From Globodera rostochiensis (Eukaryota > Nematoda > Chromadorea > Rhabditida > Heteroderidae), in NCBI GenBank assembly GCA_018350325.1, contig JAEVLN010000007.1, positions 1,331,109-1,395,108 of the forward strand: a DNA stretch of 64,000 bases, in the 5' to 3' direction. Numbering within the stretch: the stretch's first letter is position 1; the number at the start of each line of letters is the position of its first letter. Below the pieces are notes generated by a model. It was not told the DNA's origin, did no database searches, and saw only the letters and a list, made by a program, of their open reading frames with translations. Both the position numbers and the translations under genes were made by a program. Shown here piece by piece: positions 1-11,139 of this stretch.

Positions 1-1
1 G

Positions 2-253
2 GATGTTCCGCATAAAGAGCGCACTTTTGAACGAGTTTTACCTCGAACCCCATTAGCTGAACTGCTTGATCGTCATGCCGGAAAGCTTTTGCCGACAAAT
101 CCGACGGAGGACCTTAAGCCGGAACGGCACAAATCGGTGTGGATCACTGAAGATTTGTTGGAGTTATGCAAGCATTTCAATTGGAATGTTGTGAAATGGC
201 GTGATGTTGATGACAAAGTTGGCAACGGTTTCACGATTGTGATCAAAAAATAA
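2..253 (+). CDS. C-terminal exon of an unidentified protein (5' part outside window)
   Basis: An open frame runs from the window edge to a TAA at 251-253, encoding about 83 residues rich in charged and aromatic amino acids. It ends in a Val-Gly-Asn-Gly-Phe-type stretch followed by Ile-Val-Ile-Lys-Lys. Codon use is balanced and GC content is higher than in the AT-rich DNA that follows, which fits a real terminal exon. The start and upstream exons are outside the window. I do not recognise the family and assign no function. The next 470 bases downstream are non-coding repeat-like sequence. Confidence 0.55.
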   Translation, partial: DVPHKERTFERVLPRTPLAELLDRHAGKLLPTNPTEDLKPERHKSVWITEDLLELCKHFNWNVVKWRDVDDKVGNGFTIVIKK

Positions 254-732
254 AAAAAACGGACGATGGATTGTTTAGTTTATACATTCTAAAATTCTCC
301 AAATGCTTAAGAGCTTCAGTTTTTTGTAGTGTTCGTTCGGTACGGGAAAGTACCGAAGGTTTTCGGTAACGGTACTTTTTCGGTATTTTACCGAATAGTA
401 CCGACCGAACCTTCTGGCCGATCACTAGTTTTTTGTTAAATCTTGTGTAAATCTGCGATTTTTGCTGATTTGTTCCAATGGCACTTTTGTTAATTTTTAT
501 AATATTTCTATTAATAAAAATGTCAGGAGATTTGGTCACTTTTAAATAAAATTCCAACAGATGTTTAAATTATTTTTTTTAAACCGAAAAGCAAATTTTT
601 ATCAGATTTTCTTGACAAACAATAATGAAATGGTCACAGCTAAGGCTGTCGGTTACAATAAAAATTTGGTTAACCGAAACCGAAATTTTTGGTTTTCCGG
701 AAAAGTGATTTGTTAACAAATCATTTAAGAAA
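254..732. repeat. Non-coding stretch with ACCGAA/TTCGGT low-complexity repeat
   Basis: No gene is visible. Positions about 330-420 and 645-710 carry short degenerate repeats of the ACCGAAA / TTTCGGT type. The segment at 636-660 resembles the CCGACAGCCTT-ended repeats near 17555 and 33590, in opposite orientation. It is probably a decayed MITE. Confidence 0.45.
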
Positions 733-1664
733 TCATTCGGCCATAACCATATCTTCGCCAACATTCGATGCGTCCATTTTATTGGCATAAAGTTCCTTCA
801 CATTTTCAAGCATTTTCCCAAAAGTTTTTGCCAAAGTTCGTGCCTGTTCTGTGAGTTTTCAGAAGTTGGTAATTTTCTGAAGATTAAATTTTGAAAAATT
901 TTATTTTTATTTTTATTTTATCAATTATTTTTTATAACAATAAATGGAATTATTTTACCTCGAGAGAGTTTAGAAGCTTCTTCTTCGCTGCCATCACTTT
1001 TGTCTTTGTCGCATTTTTCTTTGTAAATTGCAACTCCAAAATTGGTTTTTGACTTTTTTTGGTTTTCATCTCAATTATTTCAATCCAATAATCAAAAATG
1101 CTAAAAAAAGAAGAATTTAATTAAATTGCTTTAAAAAATCAATCTTTTTAATTTAAAATTCTTAAATTGCCTTAATTCCGATTCTTGAAAGCATTTCGGC
1201 ACGACAAGAAATGTTTGAATTTTGTCTTTCGAATTTTCTTGTTTTTCTTTAATCGTTCCGTCAATATTTTTTCCGTGTACGAGCGCCTCCAGTCTTGCCC
1301 CAATAGAAAATAATAAATTGAATAATTTTTCCTCTGAATAAAAGTTCACAGAATCAGTCAGATCCCGAGGGTATTTGATCAGATTTTTTTGGCACAATAA
1401 GTGCCTTTAGAAAATCTTCCACCGTTTTATCCGATTTTTCGTCAAAAATCGTTTTGATAGGTTTGGCACAATAATTGCCTTTAGCAAATTTCGCATTGTC
1501 ATCAAATTGAAGAATTTGTCTTTTTCATTCCGCTTAATTACAATTAAAATTAATTTAATGTTTTCCATAATTACCTGGTTAGCTTCCAACGTGGCTGATG
1601 AAAGCATCAGAATGAAGAAGACAACGGCTATTTTGGCCGAATAAAAAAAGCACAGGTCGATCAT
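733..1664 (-). pseudogene. Broken minus-strand copy of the secreted coiled-coil family
   Basis: Reading the minus strand from 1664, a signal peptide exon (Met-Ile-Asp-Leu-Cys-Phe-Phe start, Leu-Glu-Ala end) is followed by an intron with a GTAATT donor. A shortened exon 2 keeps the conserved Ala-Arg-Leu-Glu-Ala-Leu-Val-His-Gly-Lys motif (about 1280-1300) and the Val-Pro-Lys-Cys-Phe motif. Exon 3 (Phe-Asp-Tyr-Trp-Ile-Glu, about 1100) carries a one-base deletion that shifts the frame. Exons 4 and 5 and most of exon 6 are gone. A C-terminal piece (Leu-Ala-Lys-Thr-Phe-Gly-Lys-Met-Leu, about 780-860) remains, ending at TGA 735-733. It is the only copy in inverted orientation. It is non-functional as a full-length protein. 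Confidence 0.8.
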
Positions 1665-3530
1665 TAAAGTAAATCTTAAAATAAAAAGTATTCTTTTTTT
1701 AAATCAAAATGCCTTAATTATAATTATGAAATTTTTAAAAGTATTTTTACTTCAATATTCTACAAAACTTAATAGGGCAAAGATTTTTAGGCTTGAAGAA
1801 TCTCAAAATAGACGCCTACCTAGATGTCGGACCCAACTAAAAATCGTTTGTTTTTTACCTAAACGCAAAATTTCAATATTCTATAATATACCGTATTTTT
1901 CCTATTAGTAGCCCCCTTTCCATTTGAAGCCCCCTCTCTAATTGTAGCCCCCCCCCCCTAAGCCGTGAACTTTTAAAATTATCTAAGAACCTACCTAGGC
2001 ACCTTCTCCAAGTTGAACCTTTTGTTTTGCAAAATTAATAATTTTTGGACCAATTTTCGTAACAAATTCTATCAAAAATTCTAAAATTTTTCGGCGGCGT
2101 CTATTGGCTCCGCCCACCCCCTCTCCCTCCCCCCCCCCCAAAAAAAGTTGAATAAAGATTACCTAAGTTTTTATTTTTCGCAATTAACATTTAGGTTAGG
2201 TAAAAATTTAGCGTCTACAGTGACGACGATTTCAACGAGGAGCGGCCATATTACTACTATCTCAAAAAAAACGTCGCATTTTTACAATCGGCTAAAAATT
2301 GGAAGTCGTCAATTTCATGAAAAGTCATTCAATTCATGAAACAAGTCGGCGATTTAAAATCGACAGGAAGAGAATCCGAGAATGGGCAGGTCAAGAGCAA
2401 AAATTGTCGGTAGAATTGTAAATTTTAGAGACCGACCTGGACCTTGGTACAGGCCTGGATTTTTCCTGTACCCAGAGTCCAGTCCAGTGGAGCCTCAGCG
2501 ACCTTGGATTTTTCCTGGACTTTGGGCCAGGAAATCAGGTCCAGGCACCTTCTCCAAGTTGAACCTTTTGTTTTGCAAAATTAATAATTTTTGGACCAAT
2601 TTTCGTAACAAATTCTATCAAAAATTCTAAAATTTTTGTCCAATAATGACCAATTTTACAAAGAAAAAATTTTTATTTATTGTTTCGTCCACCATAGAAA
2701 ACAACAAAAATTTTAGTGCTTATATTTAGGAATTTTAAATGCCTAAAAATTTGCTCCCAAATAGTGAAAACAATCAAAACAAAAATTGTTGCTATTCCTA
2801 AATCAGTTTCGCGCAACATTTCCTTTTAAAGTACAACCAAAAAAAGTGGGTTGGTTAAAGCCGGTTTGAAGAATGCATCAATTGTATGAAGCCTGCTTAT
2901 CGGCATGCGGGTCGAGACTCCTCCCGACCCCCATTTTCATGCTTTTCTCTAATCCTCGCCACATAAACAATTCTACATTTTTGATGTCCATGATAAAACA
3001 CTATAACAATCAAAAGTAAAAAAAAACGTTTTTAATATATTCAAAAAAGCCAAGACAACTTATTAATCACGATAATATCATTATTATTATTATTATTTGT
3101 TTTGTTTTGTTAGAAAGGTGAAAAACCTAAAAAGTAGAATTAATCTTATTAAACATTAAACTAGGAAAATAATAATCGTTTTTTCATATTTATTAATTAA
3201 GAATTATTTTTAAAGATTATTAAAATTATTTTTAGTTTCTAAAAAATTTTTTGAAAGACTTTCTGGAGTTAGATTTGTTTTTGTTTGTTTATAGAACGCG
3301 GGACCGTACTAAATGGTCAATTTTTTTAATTTGATACTGAAATTTTGGTCCCAATTTTTCAAAATTTCTTTAAACTTTTTTTTTGATGTCATAATAAAAC
3401 CGAACTCGCTACTTTTTAGACTTCCTTTTTTCTCTGCTCTCTTATAAACTAAACACAATTTTTCTCTTTTTACATTTCCAACGTCCACATTATTGTTTCG
3501 TTTTTTCGAAGATTTGAGGGTTGTTTTTGA
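1665..3530. repeat. Intergenic repeats: poly-C tracts, hairpin module, 85-bp direct repeat, CCTGGA array
   Basis: No convincing gene is seen. An approximately 85-bp segment starting with CACCTTCTCCAAGTTGAACC occurs at about 2000-2087 and again at about 2545-2635 in direct orientation. The first copy continues into the GC hairpin module (2092-2125, degenerate) and a C-run. Positions 2430-2550 carry imperfect CCTGGA/TCCAGG repeats. The rest, including 2640-3530, is AT-rich sequence without visible coding potential. Confidence 0.5.
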
Positions 3531-4878
3531 ATGGGTTTCACTTTTGCACAAAATGGGCAACCGTTTATCGCCGTCATCGCTTCTGCTATTTGTGGTTTGT
3601 GTGCTGTTTGGCTTTTAGCGTTACAACAACAGTTAGTCAATGGTTGTATGCGAACTGTAACACCGACCGGATCAGGAACAGCAATCGCAACAACTTCGAC
3701 CAGTACATTGGCAGAAACAGCAATCGCAACAACTTCGACCAGTACATTGACGGAAGCAACAATCGCAACAACTCCGACCAGTACATTGGCAGAAACAGCA
3801 ATCGCAACAACTTTGACCAGTACATTGACAGAAGCAACAATCGCAACAACTCCGACCAGTACATTGGCAGAAACAGCAATCGCAACAACTTCGACCAGTA
3901 CATTTGCAGAAACACCAACAACAACAACAACAACACCAACAATGACGATGAATGAAGGTCAGGTCTTTTGTCAGTTTCCCCACTACCGGAAATGTTTTCC
4001 GATTTTTGCTTACTGGATTGTGGGATGCCCCGGTAGCTCAGACGGTAAGAGCATTGGCTTGGATGTGAAGCTGATCACTGATCAGCTTCACCGAAAGTCG
4101 TAGGTTCGATTCCTGCCCGTGGCTACCATTTTGCCAATCTCTTACTGTACTAAGCTTTTTTAAAAATGTTTTTATTGTAATGGATTTTGTTCACTAACAA
4201 TTCTCAGCATGCAATTCATGCACCGCGGCGCTTATCGTTGACAGAACCCACGGCGGCATTCCGGCACTGCCCAACACATGCCCGCCGGCAACTCCATGCC
4301 CGGCGAGTGGCTTCAACGTGGAGCATTTCCCGCGCGGCACAGCCTCGTTTGTCTTTCAAATAAGCTTCTTTGAGTGCATTAACCCGTGCATCTGCGATAA
4401 ATACATATGCTATTTGTTCGGGAAAGTTGGGATAAGTGTAAGACTCAGCACACAATGCACGACAACTTGCTCAAGCACAAGTGGTAAGCAATTCGCAAAT
4501 TTTGTGGCATTTTTCAAAAGTTAAAGCAACGCCCTAAATTGTTTTTATAACGAATAGTCTTCTAATAACCTGGAATTAATTTTTAATTTTTTTAAAATTG
4601 AAGAAAAAATTTGGTTTTTGAATTGCCCATGTTGGGATTGAAATTTGGTCCTGGTTTTACAAAATATTTATTTTTCTTTTATTTTACCTACAAAAGGCTG
4701 CACAATACGGGCACTTGTGCAAAGCCAACGCGCAAACTGTTTGTTCGAGGCGTACAACCCTCCCCTCACCAGGCCGTTTTGTCATTATTTTGATGGCCAT
4801 ATGTTCGATGTCAAATTTTTGTCATGTAATGGCTGTCCCGGCCATGGCACGCCGACTTGTGGTGGCCAAGTGCCATGA
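3531..4878 (+). CDS. Three-exon gene: Thr-rich repeat plus Cys-rich secreted or membrane-anchored protein
   Basis: The predicted exons are 3531-3957, 4208-4483 and 4697-4878, giving 294 residues with phase-consistent junctions (donors G|GTCAGG and G|GTAAGC, acceptors CTCAG and AAAAG). The N-terminus (residues about 12-32) is a hydrophobic segment that could be a signal peptide or anchor. It is followed by about six 13-residue Thr/Ser-rich repeats (39-nt DNA unit, 3664-3915) that look mucin-like and O-glycosylatable. Exons 2 and 3 encode a cysteine-rich domain with a Cys-x2-Cys start, Cys-x3-Cys-x-Cys pairs and a Cys-Asn-Gly-Cys-Pro-Gly-His-Gly end. I do not recognise the family. An extracellular protein is inferred from composition. 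The splice model is mine. A tRNA-like sequence lies in intron 1. Confidence 0.65.
3664..3915 (+). repeat. 39-bp coding minisatellite
   Basis: About six tandem copies of a 39-bp unit (13 codons: Thr-Ala-Ile-Ala-Thr-Thr-Ser/Pro-Thr-Ser-Thr-Leu-Ala/Thr-Glu). Because the unit length is a multiple of three and the unit lacks stops, several frames on both strands stay open across it, producing spurious long frames. Confidence 0.85.
4027..4124 (+). tRNA. tRNA-like sequence with 24-nt insert or odd arm, inside an intron
   Basis: The acceptor stem 4027-4033 pairs with 4117-4123 (6 of 7). D-stem GCTC/GAGC is at 4036-4039 and 4049-4052. Anticodon stem TTGGC (4054-4058) pairs partly with ACCGA (4090-4094). 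The variable region is 5 nt, and the T-arm GTAGG-TTCGATT-CCTGC is perfect (4100-4116). Both internal Pol III boxes are intact: A-box TAGCTCAG.CGG and B-box GGTTCGATTCC. A T-run follows at 4158. The anticodon loop region is 31 nt (4059-4089) instead of 7 and contains a near-perfect 13-bp palindrome, so it either has an intron or is a tRNA-derived element. The nominal anticodon GGA does not fit its class-I shape, so I assign no amino acid. Confidence 0.6.
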
Positions 4879-5747
4879 TTTTTGAAACAAGATTATATAA
4901 TAATTAAAATTGATAACATTATGTTAATAAAATGCCAATATACCGAAATTCATTGAAATGACACAATAATTGCAGTCCAGAGAAATAATTCATTTAATTT
5001 ACCGTTAAAAGGCACACTGATTATAAGACCAGTTCATTTTAGTTCCGGTTCACTTCAGTGCCAGCAAATTCTTTTTTTAAACTTAACCAAATCAAACAAA
5101 CAAGATGCCTCTTGGAAGCCAAAGTTTTTTCCATAAAACTATCAAAAACCCCGATTTGGAGGGGGTGGGGGGCTTTTTCATATTAAACTTTTTAAAAACC
5201 AACTGAACTGCTTGGCATTATTTTAAATGATTCTTCTCATTAAGAGCTTTCAAATGGCATTTTGTTTGTTTGATTTGGCTGAGTTAAATTTATAATATTT
5301 TGTGTAATTTTTAATATTTTATTTTTATTTAAAATTCTAGCCCATTATCCGCGCATTGATTTCGTGCACATAAAACATTTATAATATAACGAATTATAAA
5401 AGTACGCATTATGACTTTGATCAATGGCGGAGATAAATAAAAGCTGGTCACGCCTCATTATATTTTTTCAAAAATTACCCATTTCTCGACATTTAACATG
5501 AACATTAATTAGTCAATTTTGGACATTTATTTTCGTTTGATCCATGATCTGAGTTAAAAAAATTTCGTTGTTTGTTTTACTTCATTGCTTAATATTTAGT
5601 CAAAAATGCGTGCCAACTATTGTGCTCTGCAATTTATTTACAAATTTTTCAATTATCGCAACATACCGTTGCGGGCAATTTATACAAAATTATTAAAATG
5701 GTAATTTTGAATTACAATAAACATTTAATTGGCAAAAATGAAGGAGC
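4879..5747. other. AT-rich intergenic region
   Basis: No gene, RNA or clear repeat is seen between the Cys-rich gene and the glycosyltransferase start. It probably holds the promoter of the latter, but I see no motif I can name. Confidence 0.5.
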
Positions 5748-8700
5748 ATGGCATTCACATTGTTCATTATCCTTTTTTGGATGAATGGATCGTTGCCTCC
5801 AAACGCTACAAATGTATCAGTGCCATCGTTGCCTTCAAACGCTACAAATGTATCAGTGCCATCGTTGCCTTCAAACGCTACAAATGTATCAGTGCCATCA
5901 TTGCCTTTAAACGCTACAAATGTATCAGTGCCATCGTTGCCTTCAAACGCTACAAATGTATCAGTGCCATCGTTGCCTTCAAACGCTACAAATGTATCAG
6001 TGCCATCATTGCCTTCAAACGCTACAAATGTATCATTGCCTCCAAACGTTGGAAATCAACAACCTTTTGTGCTCATTTCGGCATTGTACAACAGTAAAAG
6101 CAGATTGTAAGAAAATGATTTTAAATATTAAAATGTTAATTTAATTTACCCAAACACCAAATTTAAGGTTGGTACCCGACGCCCCGACCCGCCCCCCTCC
6201 CCCGAATTTTGGGGGGCCTCATCCCTGAAGAACCCCTAACCCCGAATATTGCTTGCCCAACCCGACTCCCTAGCCCGACGGCTCACACCTCCACACCCGA
6301 ACCCTTCCCCCCCCCCTCGACATTTTTGGAGCCCCCCCCCCCACATCTTTGGGCCTCACTCCCAACAACACCACAGCCCGTCCTAGGGAAAAATAATTAG
6401 TAATGCTCGAGAATCTCGATTTTGGGTTTCCCCGAGAAAAGTGTCGGGGGGTTTTTGGGTCTCGGTCTCTGGTTTTTAGTCATGGAAAATGATACTTTTT
6501 TACACCCTTAATGATGCATTTTTAGTGTGAAAATTCAACTACAGAATTCGGAGCTTTAAAGATCCACTGATTTAGTTATTCTGATAACAAATTTGTGTTG
6601 CTGATCAATGCGCCAGTCGATGGAATGATCGAAGCGACAACATTTGTGGCTAAGTCGACAAATGGCACTGATCATTCCCAGCAAAATTTTGCTTTATTCC
6701 TCGCAGCACCTCCGAACATTGTCTGCAAATGGACCAATTATATGGCAGTGTTTGATTCAGTAGAAAATCCCAAATCACTTGAAATTGGATTTGGATCGAA
6801 CAGTGTGCCCGTCGAGGTAATTTTGTTTTAAAATTGGAAGTAATAAAACAAATAAAATAAAATTTTAAAGATTTATTTTAATCAATTCTAAAAATCAGCC
6901 GACCAGATCCTCAGTTAAAAGATTATTTTTAAACATTTAAATTATTTTTTGAGTCGCATTAATCGGGGCCTTTAAAAAACCCCAAAATATACTTTATTTA
7001 AAAAATATTTGTTTTAATGTTTAGTTCCAACTCCCTTATTTGAAGAAACGTGTCCAAGTTGGCACTTGTTTTAGCCCAATTTTCTTCGCAGAAAATTGGC
7101 AATTGGTCGTTTTGGCAATTGAAATCTATCGGCATTACGGCATCAAGTTGCAAGTCGTTTATTTAATGAGCGCAATCGATGGCATTTTTGAAATTTTAAA
7201 GGTAGCACCTAATTTTTGCCAGTAGTTCTGGTTATATGTAACAATTTTGATCTGAATCCAAAAACTGATCGTGGGCCTGGATAATTTGGCATTTTTTAAT
7301 TTGGAATTTAACCCTCGGCTTTACAAAATTTATTGGACCATGAATCAAAACAAATTTATGCATTTTTTTGACACAGATCCGGCTAATGTTTCGCTTAAAC
7401 CGCGCAAATTCTAATGCTAACCATCATTGTTCCTGATCTGATTTTATTAAACTTATTTAGGCTTATTACATTAAAGATGTGATCCAAATAGAGCAATGGC
7501 CCTCAATCGATCTTGAAGATCAAAAGTATAATAATATAAATTTGGAGCTCGATTGGAGAAACCAAGCTTCGGCACACACGGATTGTCTGATGAAATATGG
7601 AGTTCTTTTTTGAAAAATATTAATACAAATTAAATTTTAATTAATCACCTAAATAGATTTATTCTTTATAAAAAAATTTAAACATATTAAACATGTTCAG
7701 TATGCCGCGGAATTTCTGATTGTTGGCGATGTGGACGATATTTTGGTGCCCGATCACGGAAATTATTATGAAGAATTTATTCGAAATGACTATCGCCATA
7801 AAAAAAATGCTGTGGCTTTATTGTATGTTCGATATACTGTGGATATAAGTACAAGTAAATTGGTATAATGTAATTATTCAATAATAATATTGAATAATTG
7901 TATTATTAAATATTATAATAATATTATTATAAAATAATTTATTTTTAAAATATCAAAAATTATTCACATCTTGAGTAGTTTTATATAATAATACATGTTG
8001 TCAATAATGAATTTACGCATTTTTTAAAATCCTATCAAATAGGCCCTTTTTCTCTATTTATTTTGTTACATTTTTCAATAATATTTAATTGGTAATATTT
8101 TTGTTAAAAGATTCAAATTTATTAAATATCAAATTTTAAGCGAGAAAGGCTGCCAATTTTTCGTTGTTTGACGCTTTAACGACGGCAAAAGTTGCAATGT
8201 ATCAGCCCGATGACCCCAAATACGTTGTGAACACATCGCGCGCAGAATCGTTGTGGATTCATTGGCCATACAAAATCAAACCGAACACCGCGACAAGACT
8301 TGTGCCATCAACGGAAGGGCGAATGTTGCATTTCCGAAATTGGCACTATTCGGACGACAATGGCAATTCAACTGGCAATTATATGCACATGAATGTGGTG
8401 AAAAAAATCCAATCATTTAATATTAAAAAAATAATCCTAATTTAAATTTAAACTAATTTGTTTAATAGTATATAAAAATGCCTCTTTTTATTAAAAGAAA
8501 TTTCCAATAAATATTTAAAATTATTTTCTATTTTAATGCGTTTAATTAGATTAAAATTAAATTTAGAAAAATTCTGTTCTGTGGAGGTCCGTGGCACTGA
8601 ATGAATCGTTTATTAGCACCAAATCCGCCCGACAAATGGGCAAAAGATTTGAAAAAGAAATTTTCAAGCGCAACTTTGTCTTGTTCCGCAATCTTCCAAA

Positions 8701-9516
8701 ACAATTGCATTATTTTGATCAGATCACAAAATGTTATGACAAAATATTTTATTCCAATGATAAGCAAGTCACGGATTGTCCAGGTAAATATTTTTTTAAA
8801 TTTCAGAATTCAAAATACTTTAAGCCTTGACGTCACTTTTTATTTTGAGTCTGAGAAGCGCGTTGGGAAATTAAAACGAAAATTTTTTTTGGAAGTTACA
8901 ATTTTTTGAACAGTTTTTGAATTGTGTATATTTTTGCATCGTTTTCACCTTTTTGAGCAAGTCTGGACGGGAAAGGAAAAGAACGCACTTTTTATTGCAT
9001 TTTTGTTAAGCAATTTTTCAAAAAAAAAGTTCGATTTTCGTCAAATTTTTTTAGATATTTTTGTTTAAAAAAATTGACAAAATTACAAAAATGTTTGCAA
9101 ATTCTGCTTTACTTAGGAAGGGGGGGGGGGGTCGGCGTGCCGATAGGCGCCGCCGAGAAAAAATTTGAATTTTTGACTCAATTTGTTTAGAGATTTGCAA
9201 CCATAATTTTAAAAATACGGCAATTTTTTGAACCTTTTTAGGAATAACAAATTAACCATGAATAAATTAAAAACGCATTATAAATTGTTTTTTTTTGATA
9301 ATTTATTAAAATTTGAGTGCAACTTTTGCCAACTTAATAAAAATAATTCATAAATATTTAGGGCCACATCATTGCAATGTTAGCCCGGTAAATGGGCTCA
9401 AATGTGTTATTGCCAAACGTACGTTTATTGGACAAAATTTGGCGCCCAATATCGTTTTATACACTTCGCCAAACAAAGGAAAATTTCATTTTTCGAATGT
9501 CGGCTGTTCCCTTTGA
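5748..9516 (+). CDS. Family 92 (DUF23) glycosyltransferase
   Basis: Eight exons join in phase: 5748-6106, 6576-6816, 7025-7201, 7461-7601, 7701-7854, 8141-8397, 8567-8783 and 9362-9516, giving 566 residues. Most junctions are canonical, but exon 4's donor (GGA|GTTCTT) is weak. The N-terminus is hydrophobic (signal or anchor), followed by repeats of a sequon-rich 12-mer. The catalytic region reads like nematode DUF23 proteins: an Ala-Leu-Tyr-Asn strand, Val-Leu-Leu-Ile-Asn-Ala-Pro, Cys-Phe-Ser-Pro-Ile-Phe-Phe-Ala-Glu-Asn-Trp-Gln, then an Asp-Val-Asp-Asp metal-binding motif near residue 316 (exon 5). The C-terminal part has a Cys-Tyr-Asp-Lys-Ile-Phe-Tyr stretch and a Cys-Pro-Gly-Pro-His-His-Cys motif. 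Family members are Golgi type II enzymes; C. elegans GALT-1 is a galactosyltransferase. The substrate here is unknown. Confidence 0.85.
5793..6050 (+). repeat. 36-bp coding minisatellite (N-glycosylation sequons)
   Basis: About seven near-identical 36-bp units inside exon 1 of the glycosyltransferase. Each encodes Pro-Ser-Asn-Ala-Thr-Asn-Val-Ser-Val-Pro-Ser-Leu, with two Asn-x-Ser/Thr sequons per unit. Units differ at very few bases, suggesting recent expansion or gene conversion. Confidence 0.9.
9115..9205 (+). repeat. GC-hairpin module in glycosyltransferase intron 7
   Basis: A G-run is followed by a GC-rich inverted repeat around a GATA loop (9131-9155), then the AT-rich arm containing GACTCAATTTGTT. 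It is the same module as in the MITEs further along the window and lies in the intron 8784-9361. Confidence 0.75.
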
Positions 9517-11139
9517 CATTGTTTGAACGGCACAAATTTATTTCGAGATTTTTTGTCCATAAAATCGTGGCCATAGTGATTATTATTAAAAAAAAATTTA
9601 TTTAATGATCAAATCGTTTGATTTTCTACAATAAAAAAGGGATATTTATAAAAAAATTTAATGATCAAAATCGTTTAAATTCTGAATCAGTTTAAATGAT
9701 CCAAAATTCCCTATGATCCATATTTTCCCAATTTTTAATGGTAAGAAATCCACCCTAGGCTTAGACTTCCCTTGCCGGGGTCCTGTGCACAGCAGGGTTG
9801 CCGCGGGTTACCCGAAACCCGAGAGCCGAAACCCGGTCTTTTTCTCGACCCGAAACCCGACCCGACATTTTTCTTAACCCGAAACCCGACCCGAGGTTTT
9901 TGGGCCGGGTTTCGGGTCGATATCCGGGTTTGAGGGAGGGGGGGGGGTCGGCGGTGCCGATAGGCACCGCCGAGAAATTTGACTCAATTTGTTAAGGAAA
10001 TTGGTCCAAAGACTGCAGAATTTTGCCCAATTTTTCGTTAAGGGGAGGGGCTGAATAAATATTCAGTAAAGAATTCGCTTCGAAATTTTCTCAATGATTC
10101 ATCCAAAATTTTTAAAATCCGCATCGGAGCATTAAAAAATCCTCAGATGCTACCTAAAAATCCGCAAATTCTGCATTTCATCATTAAAGTCAAAGTTAAC
10201 TTTGCTTCATTCGTTATATTTATCAGTGCAAACAATTGAGAGCAATTTCCTGTCCCAAATAAAGCAATTTATTTATCATTTTTTTGCGCGCAATTTTTCA
10301 AAAATTTTTGGGAAAGTGGGGCTGGGTTGCACCAAATGATCTTTTTAGGGCAAAAATATTCCAATTTAAGGGCTGAATTGAAGATTTTTATATACCTGTG
10401 AATAATGACCTCACTTCATTTTAAACCCTTTTGTTAATTTAAGTGTTTTGTTAAAAAAATTGCAATTTTGGATAGAAATATGAAATAATCAGGTGAAATT
10501 TCCATTTCATAAATTCGTAATATTTTATAAATCTAACCGATGAATAAAATTGATGGAATTGTGGGAATGACAAAATTTAGCAATATAAATCAATAAACGT
10601 AAAGTAAAATAATGCGAAAGATTTTTCTTTTTGTAAATGTGGAAACAGAAACGTGTGATTTAAGGGCAAAAATATTCCAATTTAAGGGCTGAAATTGAAG
10701 ATTTTTTCATATTATATAATTTTAATCTTTAATGTATAGGTTAGGTATATATAATTAATTTTCAATTTTTTCATTCTTTTTGCTATTTTAAAAAATACAT
10801 TCAAAGTTTTGTGTTTATGTAAAAAAAAAACGATATTTTAGTTGGTTTGACAACCCTAAATATTATACCTACATAATTTTGGTTAAATTAAGGTTTTACT
10901 CCCAAATGAGCATTTTTAGCGATTTAAATCTATTTTTTTTTGCGCGCAATTTTTCAAAAATTTTTGGGAAAGGGGCGGGGGTGGTTGGCGGTGCCGATAG
11001 GCGCCGCCGAGAAAATTTTTGAATGAGATTTCCGACCAAAAATCCTCATTTGCCTTTCCAAAAACCACAGAATGAGGAAAAATCCGCAGATATCGGAGTC
11101 CTGCTGGTTTACTCCCCTTATCTGCAATTCCATTGCACT
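9517..11139. repeat. Repeat-rich intergenic region upstream of copy A
   Basis: No gene is seen. 9590-9690 holds copies of the TGATCAAATCG...TTCTGCAATAAAA repeat. 9790-9990 starts with CAGGGTTGCC and carries GAAACCCGACCC repeats plus a hairpin module with perfectly paired arms (about 9946-9970). 10090-11110 resembles the MITE family at 26272 (shared AAAATCCGCATCGGAGCATT) and contains a further module at 10985-11012. The AGGGCAAAAATATTCCAAT motif of the secreted family's flanks occurs at 10350 and 10670. Confidence 0.5.

Noticed and set aside
3637..3983. Minus-strand Cys-rich and Leu-rich frames over the Thr repeat
   Set aside because: They result from a stop-free 39-bp repeat read in other frames and have no splice partners.
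5729..6144. Alternative frames over the 36-bp repeat (Lys-Arg-Tyr-Lys-Cys type)
   Set aside because: Only the Asn-Ala-Thr frame has a signal-like start and splices in phase to the glycosyltransferase exons.
9798..9995. Arg/Pro-rich frames at 9761-9995 on both strands
   Set aside because: They are translations of the GAAACCCGACCC array in a MITE-like segment.
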